64,000 bases of DNA from Zwartia panacis (lineage in GTDB: Bacteria > Pseudomonadota > Gammaproteobacteria > Burkholderiales > Burkholderiaceae_B), in the NCBI RefSeq assembly GCF_030410395.1, contig NZ_JAUHHF010000011.1:52064-116063 (forward strand), given 5' to 3'. The notes under the pieces are model-generated. The model was not told the origin of the DNA, searched no databases, and worked only from the letters and a program-made list of their open reading frames with translations. Shown in pieces: positions 8,669-16,484 of this stretch (position 1 is its first letter; each line of letters opens with the position of its first letter). A program made the translations under genes and the position numbers.

Positions 8669-9016
8669 TTAATTGACTTCGAGCAACTCGACATCAAAAA
8701 CCAATGTGGCATTGGGTGGAATCACGCCACCTGCGCCGCGTGCGCCATAACCCATTTCGGGCGGGATGACCAAGGTGCGCTTGCCGCCGATTTTCATGCC
8801 TGCCACGCCTTCGTCCCAGCCGCGGATCACATGACCGGCACCAAGTGGAAAGTCGAACGGATCACCGCGATCGCGTGAACTGTCAAATTTCGCACCTTTA
8901 TTTTCCGGTGCAGAGGCATCGTGCAGCCAACCGGTGTAATGCACAGTGACGTGCGCGCCTTTGGTGGCTTCGGTGCCGCTACCGACGGCGACTTCAATTT
9001 TCTCAAGTGTGCTCAT
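8669..9016 (-). CDS. FKBP-type peptidyl-prolyl cis-trans isomerase
   Basis: A 115-residue single-domain FKBP in the cytosol; no signal peptide. It catalyses cis-trans isomerisation of X-Pro bonds. Typical FKBP residues are in place: VTVHYTGWL with the active-site Tyr, [29 protein letters not shown] with the conserved Trp, and [18 protein letters not shown], ending [18 protein letters not shown] ribosome site lies 5-6 bases upstream. It follows lptF on the same strand after 21 bases, so the two are likely co-transcribed, an unusual pairing. Confidence 0.95.
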   Translation of the reverse strand: MSTLEKIEVAVGSGTEATKGAHVTVHYTGWLHDASAPENKGAKFDSSRDRGDPFDFPLGAGHVIRGWDEGVAGMKIGGKRTLVIPPEMGYGARGAGGVIPPNATLVFDVELLEVN

Positions 9017-9037
9017 ATGATTCCTGTGAGGAGTTGA

Positions 9038-10156
9038 TCAGGCCGTGCTTGGCAAGACCGGGGGTTTGGGTGTTTTGACACGCAAGCGATGCCAAAGCAA
9101 TACGACAGTAAAAAGGGCAAACAGGCTATGCACGAGCCAGACGCCGATGCTGAAGGGCAGCTTACCCTTGATAATCCAGCCTTGCGAGATATTGATCAGA
9201 TTCAGGTAAAGCATGGCGATCAAGCCGGCAATCAGCAGGTCTCCGGAGCGACCCATGCGTGGGTTGACGGCGCCGAGCGGAATGGCCATCAGGGCGAGAT
9301 TCAAGGCAGCGAGCGGAACAGAAAGTCTCCACATGAGCTGACCGAGTGAACTGGGAACATTGTCTTTGACGAGAAGTTCGGTGGGCCGCGCGCGTCTGCT
9401 GGCGAGCGTTTGTTCTCGCGCATTTTCCAATGATTTTTCGCCGTCTTTACTTTCGATTCGAGCGCCGAAGCCGTCGAATTTGGAGAGACGCATCTCAGGC
9501 GAGCCTGGTTTGATGTCGTAGCGTTGACCAGGACCCAGGACAAGGAACTTGTCACCGTTGGGTTCGAAGACCGTCTCGGCCGATGAGGCCGTAATCAGCG
9601 TCAACCAGTCTGGATCCAGGATACGCATAAATACTTGACCGAGAGGACCATCTGGCTGACTCGATCCTTCGACGAAAAAGACGCGGGCGCCACCTTCTGT
9701 TTCCAGAAACTGACCGGGCGTGATCTTGGACAGATCGGAGCGCAATTCGAATCTTGCGCGATATTCGCCGATCTGGCGGTTGGCCCAGGGCGTACCAAAA
9801 AGTGTGAGCGATGCAATCAGAATGGCGACAGGTACGGCGACACGCAGAACCGGATTCATCCAGTTCAACAGTGAGAGTCCGCTTGAAAACCACACAACCA
9901 TTTCAGACTCTCTGAAGTTGCGGGTGACTGTTGTCAGGACGCCGATAAAGATGGAGACGGCCAATATGATCGGCAGGGCAGCGATCGTGGTGAAGGCGGC
10001 TAACCCAATGACGACATCCGCACCGATACGACCTGCCGCAGCTTCGCCAAGCAAGCGCACCAGCACGACGCTGAGCCATACAACGATCAGCGTCGAGAGG
10101 ACGACGCTGAAGTGGTTGGTGATTTCGGAGACGACTGAACGTTTGAATAGGGACAT
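9038..10156 (-). CDS. lptF: LPS export permease LptF
   Basis: One of the two membrane subunits of the LptB2FG transporter that pulls lipopolysaccharide from the inner membrane into the LptC-A-D bridge. 372 residues. Its first ~125 residues carry three transmembrane helices with the family stretch ESEMVVWFSSGLSL and PWANRQIGEYRARFE. A periplasmic beta-jellyroll of ~140 residues follows (ITPGQFLETEGGARVFFVE), then three helices at the C-terminus. The EMVVWFSSG signature identifies LptF rather than LptG. The usual partner lptG is not next to it: FKBP follows and an aldo/keto reductase precedes on the same strand. No clear ribosome site is seen; GAGG lies 11 bases upstream. Confidence 0.92.
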   Translation of the reverse strand: MSLFKRSVVSEITNHFSVVLSTLIVVWLSVVLVRLLGEAAAGRIGADVVIGLAAFTTIAALPIILAVSIFIGVLTTVTRNFRESEMVVWFSSGLSLLNWMNPVLRVAVPVAILIASLTLFGTPWANRQIGEYRARFELRSDLSKITPGQFLETEGGARVFFVEGSSQPDGPLGQVFMRILDPDWLTLITASSAETVFEPNGDKFLVLGPGQRYDIKPGSPEMRLSKFDGFGARIESKDGEKSLENAREQTLASRRARPTELLVKDNVPSSLGQLMWRLSVPLAALNLALMAIPLGAVNPRMGRSGDLLIAGLIAMLYLNLINISQGWIIKGKLPFSIGVWLVHSLFALFTVVLLWHRLRVKTPKPPVLPSTA

Positions 10157-10244
10157 TGTGCGTGATGCCTCGGGGCATCGATGAAATGGTGCGGCGCAAA
10201 CAACGCCATCACCATGAATTTAGCACAATGAGAATAGTCGAGCG

Positions 10245-11198
10245 TTAGGCGTTGGGCAGGCTGTTAATGAGTTGGATCATTCTTTTGCGCATTGCAGCAT
10301 CAGGCAGTCGGCCCACGCCTCCCGCCATATTGTCCACCATATTAGACACGCGGCTGGTTGCAGGTGTAATGCAGGTCACTGCCGGGTGGCTCGCGACAAA
10401 TTTCAAGAAAAATTGTGCCCAGGTCGTGGCATCAAACTCTTTGGCCCATTCTGGGACTGTCTGGCCTTTGACGCGGCTCCACAAGCGGGTGCGACCAAAA
10501 GGCGCATAGACCAGAACGCCGATGCCGCGTTCCTGTGCCAGGGGCAGAATGGTTTGTTCGGCGAACAGGTCATCGATGGCGTAGTTTGTGCCGATGAAAT
10601 CCAATTTTTGGGTACGCATGGTGTCGATCATGCTTGCGTATTGATCACTAAAGGTGGTGGTGATGCCAAGGTAGCGAATCCTGCCTTTTTCCTTTGCCTC
10701 TCGCAAAATAGGAAGCTGAGTTTGAATGTCACCCATGTTGTGGATCTGGATGAGATCGATCACAGGTTTGCCAATACGTTTGAAGGAGGTTTCTAACTGC
10801 GCGCGTGCGGCTGCGGCGTCTGCAGCACCGCCACCTCTTGGCGCCACGTTGAGTTTTGTGGCCCAGAAAAGTTTTTGCGCGATACCAAGATTTTGTGCGA
10901 TCTGACCTGCTACTTCTTCGGAGGCACCATAACTTGGGGCGGTATCAAAGACGGTTCCGCCGAGTTCAACCATTTTTGCCATCACATTTTTCAGGGCCTC
11001 GCGGTCTTCTGTGCGCGCGACTTGCGCGAAGGTTGCCGAGCTACCAAGGCCGATGATGGGCAGGCGCTGGCCACTTGAGGGGATGGCTCTCGTGAGGATG
11101 GGGCCGCTGTTGGCAAGCGCCTGCGCCCAAACGTTTGGCAACGCAGTGGTGGTGACGCCCGCAAGAGCGGTTTGAAGCCAGGTGCGACGGTTCATCAT
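10245..11198 (-). CDS. Tat-exported aldo/keto reductase
   Basis: A 317-residue NAD(P)H-dependent aldo/keto reductase with a twin-arginine signal (NRRTWLQTALAG), so it folds with cofactor in the cytosol and is exported. The catalytic tetrad is visible: Asp and Tyr in FDTAPSYGASEE, Lys in FWATKLN, and His in IQIHNM. The C-terminal part has the barrel and a substitution of the usual NADPH loop, with VTCITPATSR. Start: AGGAG lies 6 bases before the tandem ATGATG at 11198. An ATG at 11213 overlaps that ribosome site and is unlikely. It lies 24 bases after the MFS-type gene on the same strand, probably in one operon. The substrate is unknown. Confidence 0.88.
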   Translation of the reverse strand: MMNRRTWLQTALAGVTTTALPNVWAQALANSGPILTRAIPSSGQRLPIIGLGSSATFAQVARTEDREALKNVMAKMVELGGTVFDTAPSYGASEEVAGQIAQNLGIAQKLFWATKLNVAPRGGGAADAAAARAQLETSFKRIGKPVIDLIQIHNMGDIQTQLPILREAKEKGRIRYLGITTTFSDQYASMIDTMRTQKLDFIGTNYAIDDLFAEQTILPLAQERGIGVLVYAPFGRTRLWSRVKGQTVPEWAKEFDATTWAQFFLKFVASHPAVTCITPATSRVSNMVDNMAGGVGRLPDAAMRKRMIQLINSLPNA

Positions 11199-11222
11199 TC
11201 GAGTCTCCTGCATTGTGAGTTT

Positions 11223-12515
11223 TTAAAGTGAAGGTGTAGCGTTGGGATCCGTGCGTTTTGCCTGCGTGTAGCCTAGCCATAATCCCAGGCTCATCCAGAT
11301 CACCGCCAGAGGCACGGCAAACCATGCCAGTCCAGCGAGTCCCATTCCCAGACGACCCAGCATGCCCTCGGTCTGAGAGCCGAGGGCGTCGCCTGTCCGG
11401 TATACAAAGGTATCGATAAACGCTTTTGCTTTGTAGCGTTCGGCGCGGGGGACGGTTGTGAAAAGGGTTTCGCGGGCGGGGCGCATGATGCCTCTCTGCA
11501 CCGCGCGAAAAGATGCTTCAAAGGCAATCAGCGCTGCAAGTGAGCCCAGCAAAGCGAGACCGATGAAGCCAAAAGCGACGGTCAGTGGCAAGAGCGCCAG
11601 AGTGAAAGCGATGCCGAAGCGCTTGATCAAGTGGCTGGTTAGAAATGCCTGCAGTACAAAGGTCGCAGCTTGCGTGTAGAGGTCGATTTGGGCAAATGCC
11701 TGCGTGCGCGTATCTGTGTCCAGCGCCAGGGCCGCGACCATTTGTAGTCGTGTGAAATACAAGAGGGTGGCAACAATCGCCAAAATCAGTACGTAAACGG
11801 AAATGCCGAGCAAGTAGGGCGAGCGTATCACCGCGGAAAAACCTTCCCATGCGCTTCCACCAATGATGGCATGGTCTGCGTCCGGCTCTTCATTGTTGCG
11901 CTGTGGGTTTTCGTTTTTGATGTGTGTGAGCCACCATGCGCTGGCCACCGCACACATCAGAAATCCTGCCGCGATGAGAAGCAGCAGTGGTGTCCCATAA
12001 GGTTTGGCTAAAACACTTGCAAGCCAGGGTCCGAACATCGCTCCAAGTGTTCCGCCTAGGGAAATCGCGGCAAATAATCGCTGACTTTGCTCTTTTGAAA
12101 ACCTGTCGCTCATCAAGGCCCAGAAGAGCATGGTGGCGAAAAGATTAAAAACACTGAACCAGACATAAAAGACTTGTCCGCTGACTGCGCCGATATGTGC
12201 AGGTGTCAGTGTCAGGAGTCCATAGAAAAAAAGCAGGCCAAGTGAAAAGAAGGAGTAGGTCGCCGTGATGAATACCAGTCTTCTGAAACGGCTGACGAGC
12301 AAACTAAAAAGCGGATTGACGAGTAACGTGACAAGCAAAGTCGCCATGAACAACCAGCGGATGGCTTCGATCCCACGCTGCATGCCAAGAGCCTCTCGGG
12401 CGGGTCGAACAACCATGAGTGCGCTGAGGATAAAGAAAAAAAACAGTCCCGCCACAAAAGTGGCGAGCAGTTCCTGACGCTTGATATTGGTGAAAGTTTG
12501 CAGCAAAGAGGTCAT
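11223..12515 (-). CDS. MFS / NTP-NDP translocase-like transporter
   Basis: A 430-residue membrane protein with about 12 hydrophobic segments. It resembles the bacterial proteins often annotated as MFS or NTP/NDP exchange transporters. The helix start LSALMVVRPAREALGMQ and the late loop RYKAKAFIDTFVYRTGDALG are typical of that group; the second recalls the translocase signature. It probably carries a small organic solute; nucleotide transport is not proven for free-living members. Two starts are possible: 12515 (MTSLLQTF) and 12539 (8 residues more). I prefer 12515, since the extra residues look like leader DNA, but neither has a strong ribosome site. It is upstream of the Tat aldo/keto reductase in the same direction. 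Confidence 0.75.
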   Translation of the reverse strand: MTSLLQTFTNIKRQELLATFVAGLFFFFILSALMVVRPAREALGMQRGIEAIRWLFMATLLVTLLVNPLFSLLVSRFRRLVFITATYSFFSLGLLFFYGLLTLTPAHIGAVSGQVFYVWFSVFNLFATMLFWALMSDRFSKEQSQRLFAAISLGGTLGAMFGPWLASVLAKPYGTPLLLLIAAGFLMCAVASAWWLTHIKNENPQRNNEEPDADHAIIGGSAWEGFSAVIRSPYLLGISVYVLILAIVATLLYFTRLQMVAALALDTDTRTQAFAQIDLYTQAATFVLQAFLTSHLIKRFGIAFTLALLPLTVAFGFIGLALLGSLAALIAFEASFRAVQRGIMRPARETLFTTVPRAERYKAKAFIDTFVYRTGDALGSQTEGMLGRLGMGLAGLAWFAVPLAVIWMSLGLWLGYTQAKRTDPNATPSL

Positions 12516-12713
12516 TGAACGCGGTCCCGAAGCCCGCATCCATCTTAACGACTTATGCGCAGTTTTGGGGTGTTTGAGGTGAGCGAGTCAATCAAGGATG
12601 AAAAACCGTAGACTAAAAATAGTTTGATCTCGAATGTGTTTCCATGGGAAAGATAAAATGACGTTCTATTGAAAGTTCATGTTCCTGTTTGACCAGTTTT
12701 TGAGAGAATCACA

Positions 12714-13280
12714 GTGCCTTTGCTCCCCACCGTTGACCGCGAAGAGGTCCACCAGCGTCAGATCGTCATGAAAGCCTATCGAAGGTCGGATGGTTTGTAT
12801 GACATCGAGGGGCGGGTGGTCGACACAAAGACTGCGCCTTTCCTCTCACCACTTGCCCAGGCCGAACGTCAGCCTGGCGAGCCTGTCCACGACATCTGGG
12901 TGCGCTTGGTGATCGATGAATGGTTCGAAATCAAAGATGTGGCGGCAAGCTCTGACTCGACGCCTTTTGTGGTCTGTACCCAGGCGCCTCCCTCTTTGAA
13001 GGCGTTGATCGGCGCAAAGATTGGTGCAGGCTGGTCCAAAATCGTGAGGGAAAAACTCAAAGGAGCAGCGGGCTGTACCCACATGATGGAATTGCTGGGA
13101 CCAATGGCGACCACCGCCTATCAGGCTTTGTGGCCGGTCACGAGCAAGCGTCCTCAGCCTGTTGATGTCAACGGTCGCCCCACCAAGATTGACAGTTGCT
13201 TTGCCTATGCAAGCCATACTGAAATCGTGGCACAGCTCTGGCCCGAACACTACACAGGACCAAAGATCACAAAGGAGTGA
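12714..13280 (+). CDS. DUF2889 family protein
   Basis: A 188-residue cytosolic protein recognisable as DUF2889, function unknown. Visible conserved pieces are RRSDGLYDIEGRVVDTK near residue 22, HDIWVRLVIDEWFEI near 60, and GCTHMMELLGPMATTAYQAL near 121, the last typical of the family. It starts at GTG 12714 with GAGAGAA before it. Its last 14 bases overlap the 3' end of the convergent sugar-kinase gene, so there is no room for a terminator. DUF2889 genes in betaproteobacteria often lie near CoA-thioester catabolism, and one starts about 1 kb downstream here, but a link is inference. Confidence 0.8.
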   Translation: MPLLPTVDREEVHQRQIVMKAYRRSDGLYDIEGRVVDTKTAPFLSPLAQAERQPGEPVHDIWVRLVIDEWFEIKDVAASSDSTPFVVCTQAPPSLKALIGAKIGAGWSKIVREKLKGAAGCTHMMELLGPMATTAYQALWPVTSKRPQPVDVNGRPTKIDSCFAYASHTEIVAQLWPEHYTGPKITKE

Positions 13281-14205
13281 TTCGAACCTGTTGGTAAAGT
13301 CTTTGCAGGTCTTTCGGCTCGCACAGATTGGTATGCGCGTTCATCACGGCTGCCGCCGCACTGGCCATGCCATATCCAAACGCGTGCTCTAGCGTGTCAC
13401 CTTTGGCGAGTGCCCATAAAATCCCGGCCACAAAGTTATCGCCGGCGCCGACTGTGCTGACCACTTTGACTGGAATGGCAGGTGCCCGAAAGCTTTGTTC
13501 CGAAGTGACCAGCATGGCACCATCTTCTCCAAGGGACAGCGCCACGATCCGAGCCTGGCCGCGGCCGACGATTTCGCGGGCCGCCTGAAGCTGCTGACTT
13601 TCGGTTGTCAGTGACTGACCTAGGAGCTCTTCAAGTTCGCGCAGGCTGGGTTTAAACAGGTAGACGCCCACCGCGAGCGCGGCTTTGAGTGGGGCACCTG
13701 AGGTGTCAAGTACAAAATCTTGATTGTTCGCACTGGCGCGCAACGCGAGTTGGGCATAAAAGTCTTCTTTTACCCCCGGCGGCAAACTTCCGCTGGCCAC
13801 GAGAAAGCGTGCCGTGGTGCCCAGTTCGACCATCGCATCGAGGCAAGCCTGTTGTTCCGATGGACTGAGAGTCGGTCCGGGCAATAAAAAACGAAAGTCT
13901 TGATTGCTTGTGGTCTCATGAACCGTAAAGCATTCGCGTGTCTCTTGTGCAATCGGAATCGCGTGTGAGACGACGCCTTCGTCTTGCAGCAGGTGCGTCA
14001 GAATCTGTCCAGTGTAGCCACCCGAAGGGTAGATCGCCGTTGTCGGCATTTCAAGTCGTCTGACGACTCTGGAAATATTGATCCCACCTCCACCCGCCTG
14101 AGTTTTCTCCTCGCTGCATCGCAGTTTGTGGGTGGCGACGACTTTGTCGACCGAGGTCGAAATGTCGAGGGCGGGATTCATGGTGAGGGTCACGATTTGC
14201 GTCAT
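13267..14205 (-). CDS. PfkB-family hexose-phosphate kinase (1-phosphofructokinase/Pfk-2-like)
   Basis: A 312-residue ribokinase-superfamily kinase most like 1-phosphofructokinase, tagatose-6-phosphate kinase and E. coli Pfk-2. The N-terminal MNPALDIS and the Gly-rich AGGGGINISRVVRRL are the sugar-binding signatures. The ATP/anion-hole motif reads VGAGDNFVAG at ~252-261, with Asn where Ser is usual; Pfk-type members vary here. It transfers phosphate from ATP to a fructose or tagatose phosphate in the cytosol. No PTS or transporter gene is adjacent. The gene overlaps DUF2889 tail to tail by 14 bases and is divergent from the CitE-led operon. Confidence 0.85.
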   Translation of the reverse strand: MTQIVTLTMNPALDISTSVDKVVATHKLRCSEEKTQAGGGGINISRVVRRLEMPTTAIYPSGGYTGQILTHLLQDEGVVSHAIPIAQETRECFTVHETTSNQDFRFLLPGPTLSPSEQQACLDAMVELGTTARFLVASGSLPPGVKEDFYAQLALRASANNQDFVLDTSGAPLKAALAVGVYLFKPSLRELEELLGQSLTTESQQLQAAREIVGRGQARIVALSLGEDGAMLVTSEQSFRAPAIPVKVVSTVGAGDNFVAGILWALAKGDTLEHAFGYGMASAAAAVMNAHTNLCEPKDLQRLYQQVRITPL

Positions 14206-14230
14206 GGGAGCGGGCTCGTTTGCGGGATTC

Positions 14231-14272
14231 CCTTCGAATTATCGCTGAATCCCGTCACGCTATACTCGAAGG
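14231..14272 (+). promoter_or_regulatory. Inverted repeat around a -10-like element before the CitE-led operon
   Basis: CCTTCGA (14231-14237) and TCGAAGG (14266-14272) are perfect inverted copies 28 bases apart. A -10-like TATACT (14261-14266) abuts the right half. No convincing -35 was found at 16-18 bases. The arrangement could be an operator straddling the promoter of the 14.3-20.6 kb catabolic operon; this is a hypothesis. Confidence 0.3.
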
Positions 14273-14323
14273 AGAAAATTAAAGGCATCCCGGGGTGCCT
14301 CGACTCGATGACGGAGATGAGTA

Positions 14324-15241
14324 ATGCGTTCTTTGCTGTTTGTGCCCGCTGATAGCCCACGCAAGCTGGAAAAATCCTTGCAAAGCGGGTCGGATGTGCT
14401 GATTTTTGATTTGGAGGATGCAGTTTCTCCCTCCCGTAAACATGAGGGCCGCGAGGAGTTAGTCAAATTTTTGACTGAAGTCAAACGTTCAGGGCTCAAA
14501 ACCCCCGAGCTCTATGTGCGTATCAATGCGCTGACAACCGGCATGACGCTCGCAGACTTGGCAGCCGTGATGCCCTGTCGCCCTGCCGGCGTGGTGCTGC
14601 CAAAGTCAACCGGTGCACGCGACCTCGCGCTCTTGTCCGCCTATCTCGAGGCTTTTGAACACTTGTATCCAGTGGAGTCTTCAGAGGCGCGCGGTTCAAC
14701 CACATCGTCATCCGTTGCTTCGCAAACTTCAATCATTGCGATCGTGACCGAGACAGCTGATTCACTTGCCGGGCTCAATGAATATCGGGGCGCAACGCCC
14801 AGGCTCGCCGGCATGATGTGGGGGGCGGAGGATCTCTCCGGAGACATTGGCGCCTTGACCAACAAAGAAGAAGGCACGTCAGAATGGACATCGCCCTTCA
14901 ATCTGGTGCGTTCACTTTGTCTGTTCGCGGCCTCTGCTGCAGGTGTCCCTGCGATCGACACGGTGCCTACGGATATTCACAACATCGAGGCGTTAAGGCG
15001 TGAGACACGTTTGGCCTATCGTGATGGTTTCTCGGCCAAGGCCGCGATTCATCCTGGTCAAGTGCCAGTGATCAATGAGGCAATGACACCTGATGCGGCG
15101 ACGCAAGAATGGGCGACGCGTGTGATCGCAGCTTTTGCTGCCAGCGCAAGTGTCGGCGTGGCGACACTCGACGGAAAAATGCTGGATACGCCTCATCTGC
15201 GTCTCGCTAAAAAAATTATCGCGGCGGCTAAGCTCGCCTGA
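14324..15241 (+). CDS. HpcH/HpaI aldolase / CitE-family CoA-ester lyase
   Basis: A 305-residue TIM-barrel lyase of the CitE family, which cleaves beta-hydroxyacyl-CoA thioesters such as citramalyl-CoA, malyl-CoA or beta-methylmalyl-CoA. The start MRSLLFVPADSPRK, the LEDAVSP segment with a metal-binding acid, RINA with the substrate Arg, TETADSL and WGAEDLSGDIGA with the Mg-binding Glu/Asp are all present, as is the AAIHPGQV loop near the C-terminus. A GGAG ribosome site lies upstream. It is the first gene of the run with two CoA-transferases, an acyl-CoA dehydrogenase and a MaoC hydratase, so it probably performs the final cleavage of that pathway. Confidence 0.88.
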   Translation: MRSLLFVPADSPRKLEKSLQSGSDVLIFDLEDAVSPSRKHEGREELVKFLTEVKRSGLKTPELYVRINALTTGMTLADLAAVMPCRPAGVVLPKSTGARDLALLSAYLEAFEHLYPVESSEARGSTTSSSVASQTSIIAIVTETADSLAGLNEYRGATPRLAGMMWGAEDLSGDIGALTNKEEGTSEWTSPFNLVRSLCLFAASAAGVPAIDTVPTDIHNIEALRRETRLAYRDGFSAKAAIHPGQVPVINEAMTPDAATQEWATRVIAAFAASASVGVATLDGKMLDTPHLRLAKKIIAAAKLA

Positions 15242-15263
15242 AGCATTAAGGAGCAAAACGAAC

Positions 15264-16484
15264 ATGGCTGGTCCGCTGGATGGTATTCGCGTCGTTGATA
15301 TGACCTCGATTTTGATGGGGCCTTATGCCGCTCAGTTAATGGGTGACATGGGCGCCGACGTCATCAAGGTTGAATCTCCGCAGGGTGATATGGTGCGTGA
15401 TGTCGGACCGATGTTGCATCCTCGTATGGGTTCGCTGTATTTGCATGTCAATCGCAGCAAGCGTGGCATGGTGTTGGATGTTAAAAAGCCCGAAGGCTTG
15501 GAAGCGATCAAAAAGCTGATCGCCACTGCGGATATTTTGCTCTACAACGTTCGGCCTCAAGCGATGGCGCGCCTGGGTCTGAGTTATGAAGTGGTGAGTG
15601 AAATCAATCCCCGTATTTTGTACGCCGGGACATTCGGATTTGGCCAAGATGGACCCTATGCCCACAAACCCGCTTTCGATGATTTGATTCAAGGCGCGAT
15701 CGGTTTACCCTCGCTGATCAAGCAGGCGGGCGCGGATGTGCCGCGTTATGTGCCCTCGAATCTGGTGGATCGCACGGTTGGCTTGTATGCCACATCTTCC
15801 ATTTGTGCCGCGCTCTACCATCGCGAGAAAACCGGTCGGGGTCAGCGGATAGATATCCCCATGTTCGAAACGATGATCAGTCATTTGTTGAGTGATCATA
15901 TCGGCGGTAAAACTTTTGATCCACAATTTGGTCCACCCGGCTATCCACGTTTATTGGCCTCTGAGCGACGTCCTTACAAGACCTCAGACGGTTACGTGTG
16001 CGCTGTGATTTACAACGACAAACAATGGGCTTCCTTCTTCAGTGCCATCGGACGCTCTGAAATTTTTGAAAATGATCCGCGCTTCATCAGCTTGAGTGTC
16101 CGCACGCAGCACATCAATGATCTGCAAGGTTTGGTGGCCAAGATTTTTCTGGAACGCACCACGCAAGAGTGGCTCGATTTGCTGGAAAAGGCGGATATTC
16201 CCAGTATGCCTTTGCATGATCTCGAAACGATTTTCGAAGATCCACATCTCGAGGCGATCAAATTTTTTCAATGGGAAGAACATCCTTCCGAGGGCCGCAT
16301 TCGACGTGTGGATGTGCCGACGACCTGGACCGACAGTCAGCCTCTGCCTGGCCGCCCCGCACCGATGCTGGGACAGCACAGCGAAGAAATTCTGCGTGAG
16401 TTAGGTTACAGCGATGAGTCCATCGCATCTTTCATCCGACAGGGTGTGACTCAAACGGCGGTGATGCCCAAGGTCGCATCATGA
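15264..16484 (+). CDS. CaiB/BaiF family CoA-transferase 1
   Basis: A 406-residue family III CoA-transferase that moves CoA between carboxylic acids without classic ping-pong release. Family marks: GIRVVDMTSILMGPYAAQLM at the start, GADVIKVESP, LHVNRSKRGM, and FGFGQDGPYAHKPAFDD whose Asp corresponds to the catalytic acylated residue. AAGGAG lies before the start at 15264; longer upstream frames overlap the CitE gene in another frame. Together with the next gene, to which it is translationally coupled, it could activate a C5 dicarboxylate with succinyl-CoA or acetyl-CoA. The acceptor is unknown. Confidence 0.88.
   Translation: MAGPLDGIRVVDMTSILMGPYAAQLMGDMGADVIKVESPQGDMVRDVGPMLHPRMGSLYLHVNRSKRGMVLDVKKPEGLEAIKKLIATADILLYNVRPQAMARLGLSYEVVSEINPRILYAGTFGFGQDGPYAHKPAFDDLIQGAIGLPSLIKQAGADVPRYVPSNLVDRTVGLYATSSICAALYHREKTGRGQRIDIPMFETMISHLLSDHIGGKTFDPQFGPPGYPRLLASERRPYKTSDGYVCAVIYNDKQWASFFSAIGRSEIFENDPRFISLSVRTQHINDLQGLVAKIFLERTTQEWLDLLEKADIPSMPLHDLETIFEDPHLEAIKFFQWEEHPSEGRIRRVDVPTTWTDSQPLPGRPAPMLGQHSEEILRELGYSDESIASFIRQGVTQTAVMPKVAS

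Noticed and set aside
14283..14300. AGGCA-TCCCGGGG-TGCCT hairpin in the CitE leader
   Set aside because: The inner part is a self-complementary run with no proper loop, and no T run follows; too weak to call an attenuator or riboswitch.
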